A stretch of DNA of 64,000 nt from Undaria pinnatifida. Lineage: Eukaryota > Sar > Phaeophyceae > Laminariales > Alariaceae. The notes under the pieces are model-generated. The model searched no databases. It was not told the origin of the DNA and worked only from the letters and a program-made list of their open reading frames with translations. Of this stretch, positions 11,511 through 21,748 are shown one piece after another. Within the stretch, counting starts at the first letter, position 1, and each line of letters begins with the position of its first letter. Location of the stretch: assembly GCA_012845835.1 (NCBI GenBank), contig JABAKD010000023.1:15186702-15250701 (forward strand). The letters run 5' to 3'. A program made the position numbers and the translations under genes.

Positions 11511-13157
11511 CGGGGGTCTAAATGCCTGACTGCTTTTGGTTACGCGTCTTGTTCCTGATGGTGTGTGATGAGGTCTTGAGGTTTCCAAAGACCAGGTCGT
11601 CCAGGTGTAATCTGGTGTGTCGTAAAGTTTATGGTGTGGTAAATGAAAGCGGGGGGGGGAGGGGGGGGGAAAAGAGACCAGCATCGTTTTTTGAGAACTA
11701 TGATTATGCCTAAATGCGTGCTCTTCGTCTTTCAGGAATACAAATGTACTTCACATCTTTGCGGTGTGTGCGTTCAAGTTCCTGCTTCCAGCATGTTTTT
11801 TTTGGCACTGCGCTCCTTTACATCTTAAGTTGTAGTTTTCCTGTCTCTATCCTTGACAAGCGCGTGCCTGGTGTTTATGCACTGCGATAATTTATTATTG
11901 ATGATCGACTTAGAGAGAGCTATTAATAAGTGTACAGGACCTAGGTACTACCTGAGAGGTGGAAGGATATGCCAAGCAAGTCCTCCGACGTGCCCATCAT
12001 GGACTGGGCGAATGGATGATAATAACAAACTCATAATCATAATCGTCTCTATCCTGTACCGTTGTACTATATATGGACCTCTTGGCATTTTCAAGTCGCC
12101 AGTTGCGCCATTTGTGCTTCTTTTCCCATTTTCTACTGAATGTCCATTCCTCCTTCGGCAAGCGTAGCGGGCGGCGCCCAGCCGCCCGCGAGCGAAGCCC
12201 TTGTATATATATATATTTTCCTTTGTGATTTGATCGCGTCGGTTTTGCAACAACCGATGCCCGGCGCCCACGTGTTTTAGGATTTCCTGTAGCCGGCAGC
12301 CCTTCATGGCTTCTTTTGATTTTTTTGTCCTATGTCCTCCGTGCGAAGTACCGCGCACGCGTGCCCGTGGTTATCTTGTTTTGAAGCATGACCACTGATC
12401 ATGTATGTTTTTTTTCTATTGACTTCTTGGTGAGGTACAATACCGTCTGTTGTACACCAGACCAGTTGACTCCCCGCGTCGTTACGCGCCCTTATGTCCT
12501 CGCACGACCTTTGGAACCGGTATCAATTTGTGTACTCTAAGCAATATAGAGCTTTGCTTTGCCAGAAATCGAGTGGAATAGCGTATTAGTCGCGTTTGCG
12601 TTGCATCGTTTACGTCGCCTGTTGGCATTTGGTCTCCACGAGACCCAGATGATTAATTGACTACTCGTTTTTTTTTTTCCGGAGTGGCTTTCAGCCACAG
12701 GGGGGTCGGGCAAGATCCGAGCTAGTCGAGAGGAAATTCATAAACGAGCAAACACCATTTCTTGTCTACTGGCTCCACGGGCATCCACGCCCAGTCTCTT
12801 TCCACCGGAATGCTTTTAAAAGCCCGGGTGGTTGGATATGAGACGCATGTTTGTTGCAGGGTGCATTTTTCTGCGAGGTTTAGTTTTATTTCAACCTCCA
12901 GAAAGGCAACAAACTTCCGTCTGACTTCTGGCTACATACATGCCGTCACCTAGCATCGGCCTACCCATATGGCTGCTTTGCTTTTCGCCATGAATTTTCG
13001 TTCGTCAGTGCTTCCGATCGCATCAATTTTTATCTGGCCATGATGCGTCAATGTTGCATAGCACACTCAGGATACGTCAAAACGTCTTTCGCGCGACGCT
13101 TTCAATACGCTTTGCGTATTTTTTCCGTGCTAGCCATTTGTCCTGCAGGCCGCAGCA
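11511..13157. other. Unassigned sequence with one strong hairpin
   Basis: I see no convincing gene. It includes a G-rich run at 11650-11671, a TA microsatellite at about 12203-12217, a GGTCTC/GAGACC inverted repeat near 12631-12645 and a T run near 12670. The block at 11930-12060 (ending in repeated ATAATAATAA-like sequence) looks like the 3' tail of a decayed non-LTR element, but no RT motif is left to prove it. Confidence 0.4.
12167..12189. repeat. Perfect 9-bp stem hairpin
   Basis: GCGGGCGGC (12167-12175) and GCCGCCCGC (12181-12189) are perfect complements around a five-base loop. CTTCG and CGAAG outside may extend the structure. It is followed by a TA repeat. Its function is unknown. It could be a repeat terminus or a transcript-end structure. 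Confidence 0.55.
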
Positions 13158-13370
13158 ATGCTGTGTTTTTGGCTAAGCACAATTGTCATTACTCCTCCGT
13201 TATTCGATCCTGAACAATACTCTGGTTTACTACAAGTATTTCCGGAACCTTTTCGGTACTACGTCGTTCATACTTTCGAAGATTTTGAGGAGACTCTTCG
13301 AAATAGCGTCTTAGGAAGGTTGGATTACCAGAGCCTGTGTTCCCATTGCTCTGTAATTTTGATGGAGTGA
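13158..13370 (+). CDS. Possible short ORF or exon, unknown product
   Basis: A 70-codon frame from ATG 13158 gives a varied, non-repetitive peptide including FDPEQYSGLLQVFPEPFRYY. A pyrimidine-rich stretch ending in CAG lies just upstream (near 13148) and would suit a splice acceptor. I recognise no domain, and it may equally be a remnant of a repeat, since an LTR-like sequence follows. Confidence 0.2.
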   Translation: MLCFWLSTIVITPPLFDPEQYSGLLQVFPEPFRYYVVHTFEDFEETLRNSVLGRLDYQSLCSHCSVILME

Positions 13371-13379
13371 GCGCTCTAA

Positions 13380-13920
13380 CACCATCAAAACTGGGGGGTA
13401 ATGTGGGTCACAATGCTCTGAACCCAATCTACCTACTTGCGTCTGAACACAAATTCTACAACCTTCGGGAACGTTCCGCACGTTCTCCTAGAAAGATCGT
13501 CTCTCGGAGCGATGTCGTTCTCACCCACACTCCGAGCCACAAGGAAGGGTACAACATCCCGAGGAACCTCAAGACGTCTTCCCAGACGCTTCCTCAGCTC
13601 GTTGCCCCTTGCTTTCGTCCGAGAGGAGTGCGAGGGTGAACCCTCGCACACCTCTCACACTTCCCACTGTCCCCATCTCAACCTGAGATTCTGTCTCTTT
13701 ACCGAGCACGTCTACTCGTCCGGTGATCGTCAACACCGCCCACATTCTGCGGCCGTTGCCTAAGAGGAACGCGTGTACACACAGCGTTGGAGATTCGCAC
13801 CTCCCTACGGTGTTCTTGAGTACAAACCCTTATCAATGTGAGAAAAAAAACAAAATACTGAAGTTACCTGTGAGGACAAACCCTCTGCCAAATACGAAAG
13901 CCAACCTACTGCTGTAGGTC
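13380..13920 (+). other. LTR-like or repeat-derived sequence, weak
   Basis: The purine run ACTGGGGGG followed by TAATGTGGG (13391-13406) looks like a polypurine tract meeting a TG-starting LTR. The GGAACGTTCC dyad at 13468-13477 and the block ACGTTCTCCTAG are shared with the heat-shock-like region near 42080. I could not find a partner LTR or a clear end, so this stays a weak call. Confidence 0.2.
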
Positions 13921-14260
13921 AGTATTTCCGAGCCTTACGATATACAGCGGTACTACAGCAGTACAAGACACCTACCTGTAATTTTCAAGGTGCAGCAATA
14001 AGAAAGCCAAGTTGATACAGTATTTTCAGGGAAAAAAGAAGCTCGGGAGCTGTTATACTGAAGTCAGTGTAGAACGTACCCCCTCATAAATAAGAAAGCC
14101 AGCTTACCGCAGGTACCAGGTAAGTATGTTTCTTATCTGGTGTCCTCTAGTCTACTGCTTTAGCTTTACCATGGTACCAGATACTGCTGTGTAAGATTCG
14201 TCCGTACAGCAGCAGGTACGTAACAAAGAGAAGTCTACGATAGAACCAATCACATCCGGC
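13921..14260. repeat. Degenerate satellite-like repeat
   Basis: Diverged units contain TACAGCAGTA-, AGTATTTTC- and AAGAAAGCCAGCTTA-like blocks roughly every 60-110 bp. Similar blocks occur at 40500-40870 and 61265-61790, so this is probably an old member of one dispersed satellite family. No gene is visible. Confidence 0.3.
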
Positions 14261-15020
14261 CTTGTGTAGCGTAGGTAGAGGGCTGTAAGGAAACTACCCC
14301 ACCCGCTCGCTTTCCCTCTTGACGTGCTGGCTTTGACAGAATAGTGCTCGTGATGTCGATGAGTGCCCTGCTGTCGAAGTATATGAAGTTGCACTTTGTT
14401 GTGGTTCGCTCTCCCGAGCGTATCCATCACCGCTGCCTCCACCGCTACTTCCACCGCTACCTCCACCGTCACGATCTCCGCCGGTGCTGCTTCCAATGCC
14501 CCCACCGCTGCCTCTGCCATCAATACCCACCTCGTCGCATCGACAGATGGCAGGCTCCAAGAAACGAAACTAGTCACACTACAACTGCTGCTACAGGGAG
14601 GCTCCTTGGCTCGGGACCACGGAAACGAGCCCGGTGGTCGTAGGCTAGGAGAGCCGCAATTAGACATACCAAAGCGTACATAGCCGCCACACCAGCATGG
14701 TGCTGGGGGTCCGGCTGTGGTGTCGGTTGTCTGGTGTTTGCGCTGCGCGCCGTCCCGCTTGCGGTCTCTATCCTTACAAAAAAAATCTCCAGGTATAGAC
14801 TAGACGCCGTGCCGTACTTCGTGTCGGCTTAGGCCCATTGTGCTAGCATTTCTTTTGGCATAATTGGCGTTTTGTGGCATAAGAAAAGCATAATAATTCA
14901 AAAAGAGCATTGCTCGAGCACATTTTGGGCATATTTAGCCCAATAAGGAGCATATTCGCCTGCAATTGCTTCAGATTGAGCACAACAATGCCTGTGCATG
15001 AGGGCATTTATGGCGCCTGA
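14261..15020. other. Unassigned sequence
   Basis: It includes a 9-bp-period run of CCACCGCT(A/G)C-type units at about 14425-14520 and an A/T-rich part at 14850-14960 with recurring GCATAAT/GCATATT words. A minus-strand frame of 171 codons spans the period-9 run, but its translation is repetitive. I do not call it a gene. Confidence 0.4.
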
Positions 15021-15626
15021 TGCTCAATCGTTCGACTCTCTGTGGGTCTTCACAAAACTTTCTGTCTTTTGACTCGCGCGTCAGAAATGTTTGCGGAAAC
15101 CCGGTTACGAGTTCACGAGACTTATTGTTTGCGGCGTGCTGATGTTGCCTTCTTTCGCGGAAATATTCAGCTTACCGTTGCGGAGTGGTCAACAGCAGCA
15201 GATTGTGTTGAGGTTCGGTTTCGCGGGTCGAAGGGTGACCAACTGCGGAAAGGGGCGGTTGTCACGCGTGTGCGAAAGGGTCCGCCGATGCGCGTGGGGG
15301 AAGGTGGCGGCGCCGTCGATCTCATGATCGAATTGATGTCTTGTTACTTGTTTCTTCGCTCTTCGGCCCCCCTGGTTGCGTTTGGCGTTGGTAACGGCAG
15401 ATGGTCCATGTGGACACAACATCAAGCAACGACAGCTTTGCGGAAAGTGGTTGCGTAGGCGGGTGTGCGTGCGGAGGAGTACGCCTTGCACTCCCTGAGG
15501 ATTGGAGGCGCAACGCACTCGTCGGCGGGGGGTGCAACACCGGAGGTGTTGCAGCTTGAGGGCCGATGGGCGCCCAATGCTTATAAGACGTATGTCCGTA
15601 GTCACGGAAAGGACGCCAGGAAGTAG
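15021..15626 (+). pseudogene. Tyrosine recombinase, one in-frame stop
   Basis: The frame is open from 15021 to TAG 15624-15626 apart from one TAG at 15456-15458. Before that stop lies the catalytic-domain start with an arginine segment (TRLRVHETYCLRRADV). After it come the HxxR box (ALHSLRIGGATH), the GRW segment and the tyrosine nucleophile region (NAYKTYVR). These are the conserved boxes of tyrosine recombinases of the DIRS/Crypton type. No N-terminal SAM-like domain, RT or RNase H is adjacent, and there is no ATG where one is expected, so this is a 5'-truncated remnant. The enzyme would have joined DNA through a covalent phosphotyrosine. The reading frame otherwise shows no damage. Confidence 0.75.
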
Positions 15627-15699
15627 TTGGGTAGCAAGTGTTATGGCCTAAGAAGGAATTAGCGGTGGGGTTCAGCCGGGGCAGGGCACCGAGTGGGGG

Positions 15700-15793
15700 C
15701 GAATTAACCCATCCTTAGATCCAACTAGTTAGTTAGGCAAACGCGGGATGTTAACCCACCCTTAGATCCAACTAGTTAGGCAAACGCGGGAAT
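15700..15793 (+). repeat. Direct repeat of about 45 bp, two copies
   Basis: Two adjacent units read TTAACCCAYCCTTAGATCC, then AACTAGTTAG, then GCAAACGCGGGA. The first carries an extra TTAG. They lie 75 bp after the recombinase and could be a terminal or recombination-site repeat of the element it came from. That link is inferred from position only. Confidence 0.5.
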
Positions 15794-15799
15794 TACAAA

Positions 15800-17236
15800 G
15801 AAGTGTGTTATCCCGTGTGCACTCTACGACTCGCGAGTAGGGGGGGGGCGGGGAGGTGAGACTACATCGATCGGATGTAGTATCCGTAATACGGGTCTAC
15901 TACCAGTTGTGCTGGAGGCTGGCGTCGAGAGTTCGATGTCGCCGGCAAACTTTTTCGAGGGTGGGACATAATTTTTGGGAGTTTAAATAGCCGCCGGAGG
16001 CGGTAACAAATGGGTGAAAAGGGGGGGGTGGACAAAAAAAAGAACGAAGAAAGAGAGAGGAGCACGAGGCTAGAGCAAAGCACAGCTAAGCGAGCCTTGC
16101 TTACGCGATTGGCGACGGCCGTGATGGAGAAACGAGATGCACGAGGTCAGACCTCGAATGTAATTGGAATGCATACATCCTGCGGGATATTTGGGTGCTT
16201 GGCGGGCGCTCATGACCAAGAGAAGCTGCGGTACTTGGATGCTTTTTTTTGGAGGGCGCCTAGTTTTAAACCAAGATAATAAGGAGAAGGTACGTACCAG
16301 GTACCATGTACGGGTACCAACTGTAATTTAGAGGGGGCGTAGGCAGGCAGGTACATGCCCTCCTTCCGCGGAGAAGGAAACGTATATAGCAACAAAGGTC
16401 CAACAAGGCTGTCTCCACTTTTCCTGAAGCCGTCATAGCATCGAACCTGCTTCTTTGGCTTCCTCTGTTGGGACGAAGCCAGTATGAAATTCGCAAGGTA
16501 AGAGGGTGTTGTTTAAAATTTCAGTACTGTAGTGTGGTTGAACTAGACTACTTGTCGTAGTTGCAAACGCAAGGCTGTTCGCGGTACGAAGCAAACGCGA
16601 ACGCGTGCCATCATATGTAGGACCGACCCGTGGTGGCGTGGTGTGGTTGTTCTATTTGCAGGAGCGTGCGGTGCGGTGCGGTGCGGTGCGGGGCGATGAT
16701 GCAGCTACGGTGCGGTTCGGTGGTACCGCGCGCTGCACCTCGTTGCAACTGGAAGCTGCCGCACGCCCGCACCGTAAGAGCGACGCGCACCCTTATTGAA
16801 AACGCTGACAAATACAAGCAAGCGTATAGCGAATATAACTTGAAGTCAGATGCGTGCACAGCAGATATCCACCATCCTTGCATCGGACAAGTACAACAGT
16901 ACGTATGTACTTTGGCGTGCCTTCCGACTTGTGAGCTGGCTTTGCTTGTGCTGCCGGCTAAGTCTCCAGCCACTCCCCCGCCCAACTTGACGCTCCTGCC
17001 AGATGATGAACCGGGACGCTGCGGAGGCACACCCGAAATTCCAGGCGTTGGGTACGAGTGCAGGCGTCGTGAAAGGAGTCGAAATGGCCTCGAGTCAAGA
17101 TGACCTCCTGATCCTGCCCGAGTAACGAACACACTCCGTTGTAAGCGTGGCGTAAGAAGGTGGGCTACATTGGTACACATCACAGCAGACGGCAACAGGC
17201 TGTTATAAACGAACTCCTTGCGAAACTACTTTGACA
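15800..17236. other. Unassigned sequence with short repeats
   Basis: It contains a GTGCG pentamer run (about 16664-16690), runs of G at 15840-15850 and 16020-16028, and several GTACC/GGTACC palindromic words around 16290-16320. Open frames on both strands at 16610-17195 are of similar length and show no domain. I find no evidence strong enough to call a gene. Confidence 0.35.
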
Positions 17237-17287
17237 TCATGTCGGAGGGTCATGTCGGAGGGTCATGTCGGAGGGTCATGTCGGAGG
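17237..17287 (+). repeat. 13-bp tandem repeat, four units
   Basis: Four head-to-tail units of TCATGTCGGAGGG, the last one base short. Just downstream is a CTG/TTG-rich run (17337-17371). Confidence 0.9.
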
Positions 17288-17317
17288 TACCCAATTCGTA
17301 ATGTCATTCATGTGGCT

Positions 17318-18400
17318 GACCTTTTTCTTCTAACCTGCTGTTGCAGCTGCTGCTGCTGTTGCTGCTGTTTGGTGTTTATGTGCAGTTTGAGTACAGCGCA
17401 TACGCTAGTGTTCGCGTACCGCTCCGGTTGCTAGCTTCTGTTAATTTTGTGTTCCGCTTGATAGGAGTCTCACAGACGGTGACCCCAACACTGTAATAGG
17501 AACGTGCGGTGATAATAGTTTTGACTTGGTACAATCATCACCGGGGACGGCGTAGTTCTGTGGAGAAGTGTTGAGGGGACCCCCGGCGACAAGAGGAGAG
17601 GTGCGCGAGGCCTGAATTTCAAGGGAATGCGCCAAAATCCACGGGCAACTTTCACGGGGTTGATATCGAGGAGATCCGGAACCAATATTATATCGGCGCT
17701 TGAGGCGCGACATCAGTTGGTCTCGCGGCCGCGGACGCGTTAGGTCAACTTTGATGGGCCAGTCTTCGGGGAAAACTTTGCACCTCCTCCGTCTTGGTAG
17801 CCTCGTGCTCTTGCTTAGTGCGGTTGCAGTTGATTTATTTGTGTCAGTGTCGATTGCACCTCATTCAACCTGCACTCTTCTCCTGTTGCTTCGTTGCGTG
17901 CGTGCTCCGCCTTTCCCTTCTCGTTGCTGCTGCGTTTTGTTGTTTACTGCTGCTGCTTCCTTCCATGCGTACTGCTGTACCTTATTTTCTTTTTTTCGCA
18001 GGGCGGGGACCTCGAAGATGGAGAACCCGCTACTAGCGTTGTGACGATTACTGGCCAGCGTGTCTAGTGTGATCCCTGTGCGCGTTTGCACTATTTTTAA
18101 ATAGTGGACGGAGAGGTGTTGATGGTGCATCGTGCGTACCATTTAGTTTCAGAACGACACACCCCTGCGTGTTTTTGGTGCTGCTCTATTTCGAGCCCTT
18201 TGGTTTCCTCCCCCTTGCAGATCGTCGTACACCCTCTCGGCTGGGAGTTGGATGGTGCCTGATGGCTCTGCTCAGAAACTTCGAGAGTCAGTCGTTTGAA
18301 TTTTGTATTTGGGCACAGTACACGTTAAGAAGTACGCATGAATGCGAATACCGATGTCAGATACATTATAAAAAATGAAAATACACTCCAGCTGTGAGAT
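17318..18400 (+). other. Possible spliced host gene fragment, weak
   Basis: Three strong splice-acceptor-like sites lie in a row on the plus strand: CTAAC plus pyrimidines ending in CAG at 17346, a long pyrimidine tract ending in CGCAG at 18001, and a CCTCCCCCTTGCAG at 18221. After the second one, a short frame reads GGDLEDGEPATSVVTITGQRV then TAG, which looks like a natural C-terminus. I could not assemble a convincing complete gene model and recognise no domain. The alternative is chance pyrimidine richness. Confidence 0.2.
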
Positions 18401-18549
18401 CGAAGATTTTGTCGAAACTCATCTTTGCAAGCTGTGTGATACTCCGATCGCGCGTATTACGGGTTGTGTGTCCTCATTAAGGATATAGGTCGGCGACTCC
18501 CCCTACAACTACAGTGTAGCTATCAGGGTCAACAGGGTGATGCCAGTCA

Positions 18550-19005
18550 GTCTGTGCGCGGAAACTATAAAACCCGTTTCTGATGGGTACAAAATCTGGC
18601 AGCTGTGGAAGGAAATGTATCCGTTTATCAAGTGAATCCTGCAAGTCGAATAACCGGTGAGGGGAGGGCGGAGTTTTGAAGGACGTGGGGGCCTGGTTTT
18701 GATCAAAAGCGAGCGGGGTTGGAAGGGGGGGGGAAGGGGGGGGGACTGGGGGGGGACTGGGGGGGGGCGGACGGGAGGGCAATTTGTGCGTGAAAGCTAT
18801 AAATCCTTCAAGGGGATAAATCTGACGGTTTTGGAAAAAAAAAAAAAAAAAAATGCACCAGTTTATCATAGGGTTTATCATAGGGGGGGGTTGGGGCGGG
18901 GGTGGGGCGGGTGGGGCAGCAATCTGTACGTGGAAACTATACATTATTTTAAGGGGATAAATGTTACGGTTTTGGAAATAATGCATCATTTTATCATGTA
19001 TACAA
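18550..19005 (+). repeat. Diverged tandem repeat with G-rich spacers
   Basis: Three units share a GTGCGYGRAA-CTATA block, an AAGGGGATAAAT block, and a GGTTTTGGAAA then ATGCA then TTTATCA block, spaced about 150-170 bp. The spacers are G-rich. At 18722-18778 runs of seven to nine G are separated by AA, ACT or ACT-like bases, which is a strong G-quadruplex pattern on the plus strand. A run of about 18 A lies near 18836-18853. The minus-strand frame through it is low-complexity and is not called. Confidence 0.6.
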
Positions 19006-19105
19006 GGGCTCCGCATGGCCGCCGGCATTCGCCGGCGCCCATGCTTCGGGTAGGGCAGGGCAGCACTTCGACAACTTAAGTTGTAGCTGTCCGATTTGGC
19101 ATGCA

Positions 19106-19697
19106 TTGAACTTTAAAGTAATGCCAAGACTTTAATACGAACATGAGATTATGAAAGTAATGATTTGACAGAAAAAAAACGTAATATTATAAATAAAGAA
19201 GGCAAGGATAGGCGAAACACACCATGTTAAATAAGCCGTCAAGTAAAAGTTGGCGTCTGTTGATTGTATGCTTGGACATGATGCGGATATGATGACGGTT
19301 GAGTGTTGTAGGGGGTCCCAGTGATAAGTTGGCTACATGATGGCGGGATATCGGGATGATGGAAATACTCCGCCTATTTATCCGCCTCTCTTCCTGGCGA
19401 GCGCACTCCACGCTGCGCCTTGGCTAGGAGCAACTTATTTTATATATGTACGTCTTACATTTGTCTTCATACCGGTGACTCCACTACCCCACTATTGTCA
19501 GCTCAACGGGGAAGCCCTCTACGCTTCGTAGGGATCAACAAGCACGATAATTATCGCGTACCGTACGCGGTACTATCCCTGTTCGAAGCAAAGGGTGTTG
19601 AGTGACGTGGGCTCTTCTGCGGAAGAGAGCTAGCTGGAGATATCACAAAAACAGCCCTCCCCGTGAAAGGGAGCGAGCTGGGTGCCTTGTTAGAACC
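19106..19697 (+). promoter_or_regulatory. Upstream region of the polyQ ORF with TATA-like box
   Basis: The stretch TTTTATATATG at about 19438-19448 is a good TATA-box candidate 250 bp before ATG 19698. The rest holds no repeat or frame I recognise. Promoter assignment is inference from position. Confidence 0.3.
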
Positions 19698-20579
19698 ATG
19701 CCTGAGGGCGAGGTAAACATGGGCGTTGTGGACGAGAAGGCGTTGGCAGCGAGAGCGAGGAGCTCTCAGCTGGCAAAGATGCGGGAGCTGGAAGAGCTGC
19801 TCGCAATACGGGACCAACTTGAGAAAGAAATCGAGGGTGGTTTCGGTTATGGTTTCCGAACCATCGACCAGATTTCGGCAGGATGGCGCGAGTTCTACAG
19901 AATCGAAGGTCGCATTGAGGAAAGCGAACTCATCATTCGCGACTACTCGCAACTTCTCCTCGAGCTCTCAAGCTTCTTTTTACGACTGGAGCGAATGCGG
20001 GGCATTTCTCAGCCGTCTCAGGTGCCAGAGAGGGGAGCGGGCGTGGCCAGATGTGAGTCACAGCTCGTAATTCCAGTACTTGAGACTGGGAGTGAGACCA
20101 CTGCTCAGCAGCAGCCGCAGCAGCCGCAGCAGCAGCAGCAGCAGCAGCAGTTCAAGACGGAGAAAAGGTTTATCTGTGTGGAATTAGAGACGAGGAGGAA
20201 AGAGCAGGAGAAGCTCTTGCAGCTGCCATTGAAGCAGCAGCAGCAGCTGCAGCCTCCGGCGGCACCATCCCCTGTTTGGACGTCACAGCTCGTATACCCA
20301 ATGCTTGAGACTGGGAGCGAGCACGCTGCACATCAGCAGCCGCAGGGGCAGCAGCAGCAGTTTGAGACGGGGGAGAAGGGATGGCTCGTAGACTTGGTTG
20401 TGAAACCAAATTACGAGCAGTATCTGCCGTGCTCCGTGGGAGCGCCGGCTGCTGAGCCCGTTGATATGTGGGCCCGGGTTGGGGTCGGCACGAGGTGTCT
20501 GGTTGCGGTGGAGGACGCTGGGTGTGGGAGGCACGGACACCCAGGTGGAGAATCCTTCCCACCGTTTGCACCAGACTAA
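19698..20579 (+). CDS. Coiled-coil, polyglutamine protein of unknown function
   Basis: A 293-residue frame counted from ATG 19698. Residues 12-45 are Ala/Arg/Glu/Leu-rich and likely helical (ARARSSQLAKMRELEELL), and residues 60-105 form a second charged helical stretch. Two diverged internal repeats follow: each begins SQLV-P-LETGSE, then His/Ala/Gln, then a Gln-rich run ending in FKT or FET. The CAG runs at 20107-20152 and 20236-20250 encode the glutamines. The C-terminal 60 residues are Gly/Pro/Val-rich. No known domain or signal peptide is seen. The varied composition outside the Gln runs and the consistent frame favour a real host gene. It could also be one exon of a longer gene. Confidence 0.45.
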   Translation: MPEGEVNMGVVDEKALAARARSSQLAKMRELEELLAIRDQLEKEIEGGFGYGFRTIDQISAGWREFYRIEGRIEESELIIRDYSQLLLELSSFFLRLERMRGISQPSQVPERGAGVARCESQLVIPVLETGSETTAQQQPQQPQQQQQQQQFKTEKRFICVELETRRKEQEKLLQLPLKQQQQLQPPAAPSPVWTSQLVYPMLETGSEHAAHQQPQGQQQQFETGEKGWLVDLVVKPNYEQYLPCSVGAPAAEPVDMWARVGVGTRCLVAVEDAGCGRHGHPGGESFPPFAPD

Positions 20580-20879
20580 GGCAACAACCACAGGTCATGT
20601 TATGAAGAATTGTTATTGTCTGGGCTTTGTCTTGTTTCTAGAGTAATACAGCAGGTGTGTGTGTGTGTTCTTCACATTAAACCGTTCTTCTACTCGTCGA
20701 CATCCAGCACACCCAGTGTCCGTACTGATTCTTCACCCTAGAAAGATCAGCTCTGTGGTCACAAGCCACGACACAGAGATAATGCATCGTAATGCATTCG
20801 ACAACGCAATGTCATGCCCTAGTACTGGGTACGACAGGCACAACATACATACGTCAGCAACAGAAATACATTGGAAGAG
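20580..20879. other. Intergenic sequence with 40-bp repeat
   Basis: It contains a GT run (20658-20668) and, at 20611-20654, a block with GGCTTTGTCTTG, then TTCTAGAGT, then TACAGCAG that recurs at about 25718-25762 on the other side of the LINE. No gene is visible. Confidence 0.4.
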
Positions 20880-21345
20880 AGAAATACGAAATAAACAAAA
20901 ACAAAAACAAAAACAAAAAAAAAAACAAAATAAGAAAACAAATAAAAACAAAGATAAAAATAAAACAAAAAATGAAACAAACAAAATGAAGGGGAAATCG
21001 AAGAAACAACCCAACCGGAAAGGAGAGCCAAAGCTCGGAAAAGAAACATAATAAAATGAAATAAAATAAAGTAAAGTAAAACCAAAATAAGATAATCCGA
21101 ACACGAGCCAAAAACCTGGACACGCAAGGAAGGGAACAAAGGGGAAAAAAATACCCCAGAAAAAGACGAAAAGTGCTATGTACCTACTAGTCGGCCTGGT
21201 ACCTTGCTACCCTGTCTGCCATCTCCTTCCTGCCTTCGTCCACCGCGGTCTCCCTTCTATTCCTCCTGTTGCCCCCCCTGCCCCCATTCCCTTGGACGGC
21301 TTTCCTTCTACTCCTCCTGTTTCCCCCCCTCCCCCCTTTGTGTTC
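20880..21345 (-). mobile_element. 5'-truncated LINE, 3' end only
   Basis: The segment 21181-21345 matches the 3' end of the LINE coding region at 21735-21900, including the final Gly/Arg-rich codons, the VARYQAD-type end and stop. The A-rich stretch 20880-21180 matches the LINE 3' UTR at 21361-21700 (shared blocks with GAGCCAAA, CAAGGAAGG and AAAAAATACCCC). It ends in a run of AACAAA units at about 20893-20930, seen as T-rich on the minus strand. A 3' end without the 5' part is the usual product of incomplete target-primed reverse transcription. Confidence 0.7.
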
Positions 21346-21360
21346 TTCTCATTAAACCAA

Positions 21361-21748
21361 AATACCTTGTAAAAGAGAGAAACAACGAAAGAAACCAAGA
21401 CAAAATAAATAAATAAATAAATAAAAAGGGGAGCCAAAGCACGGGAGATAGAAACATACCCCGAGCATGAGCCAAAATGGACATGCAAGGGGGAAAGAAA
21501 GGGAAAAAATACCCCGGAAAAAAGAAACAAGTAAAAGAAGGAAGATTGGGAGGGCCAAATAAAACAGGCTCGTCACCTACCCACCATGCAAGACTCCCTT
21601 CATAAGGATAAGAAGGGGAAAGAAAAAAAAAAAAAGAGAAAGAAAGAAAAAAATAAATTCACGGAAAAATCAAAGTACCAAGACATCACATTCCGAGCAG
21701 CCGCAGCAGTTGGCGGTACGAGTGGCATAGATAGAAAGGTTCCACCTA
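21361..21748 (-). other. LINE 3' UTR
   Basis: On the minus strand this is T-rich and pyrimidine-rich and ends near an AAAT tetramer run (21404-21424, plus strand). Many elements related to RTE end in short tandem repeats, not a pure poly-A tail, and this would fit. The boundary with the truncated relative at 21345 is set by where similarity to the coding end restarts. Confidence 0.5.

Noticed and set aside
14152-14667. 171-codon minus-strand frame
   Set aside because: The centre is a 9-bp tandem repeat read in all frames. There is no domain and no start context.
18477-19106. 209-codon minus-strand proline-rich frame
   Set aside because: It spans three diverged DNA repeats and G-rich spacers. 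The prolines come from the G runs.
20880-21139. Hydrophobic Phe/Leu-rich minus-strand frames as membrane proteins
   Set aside because: They are translations of the A-rich LINE 3' UTR and its repeats.
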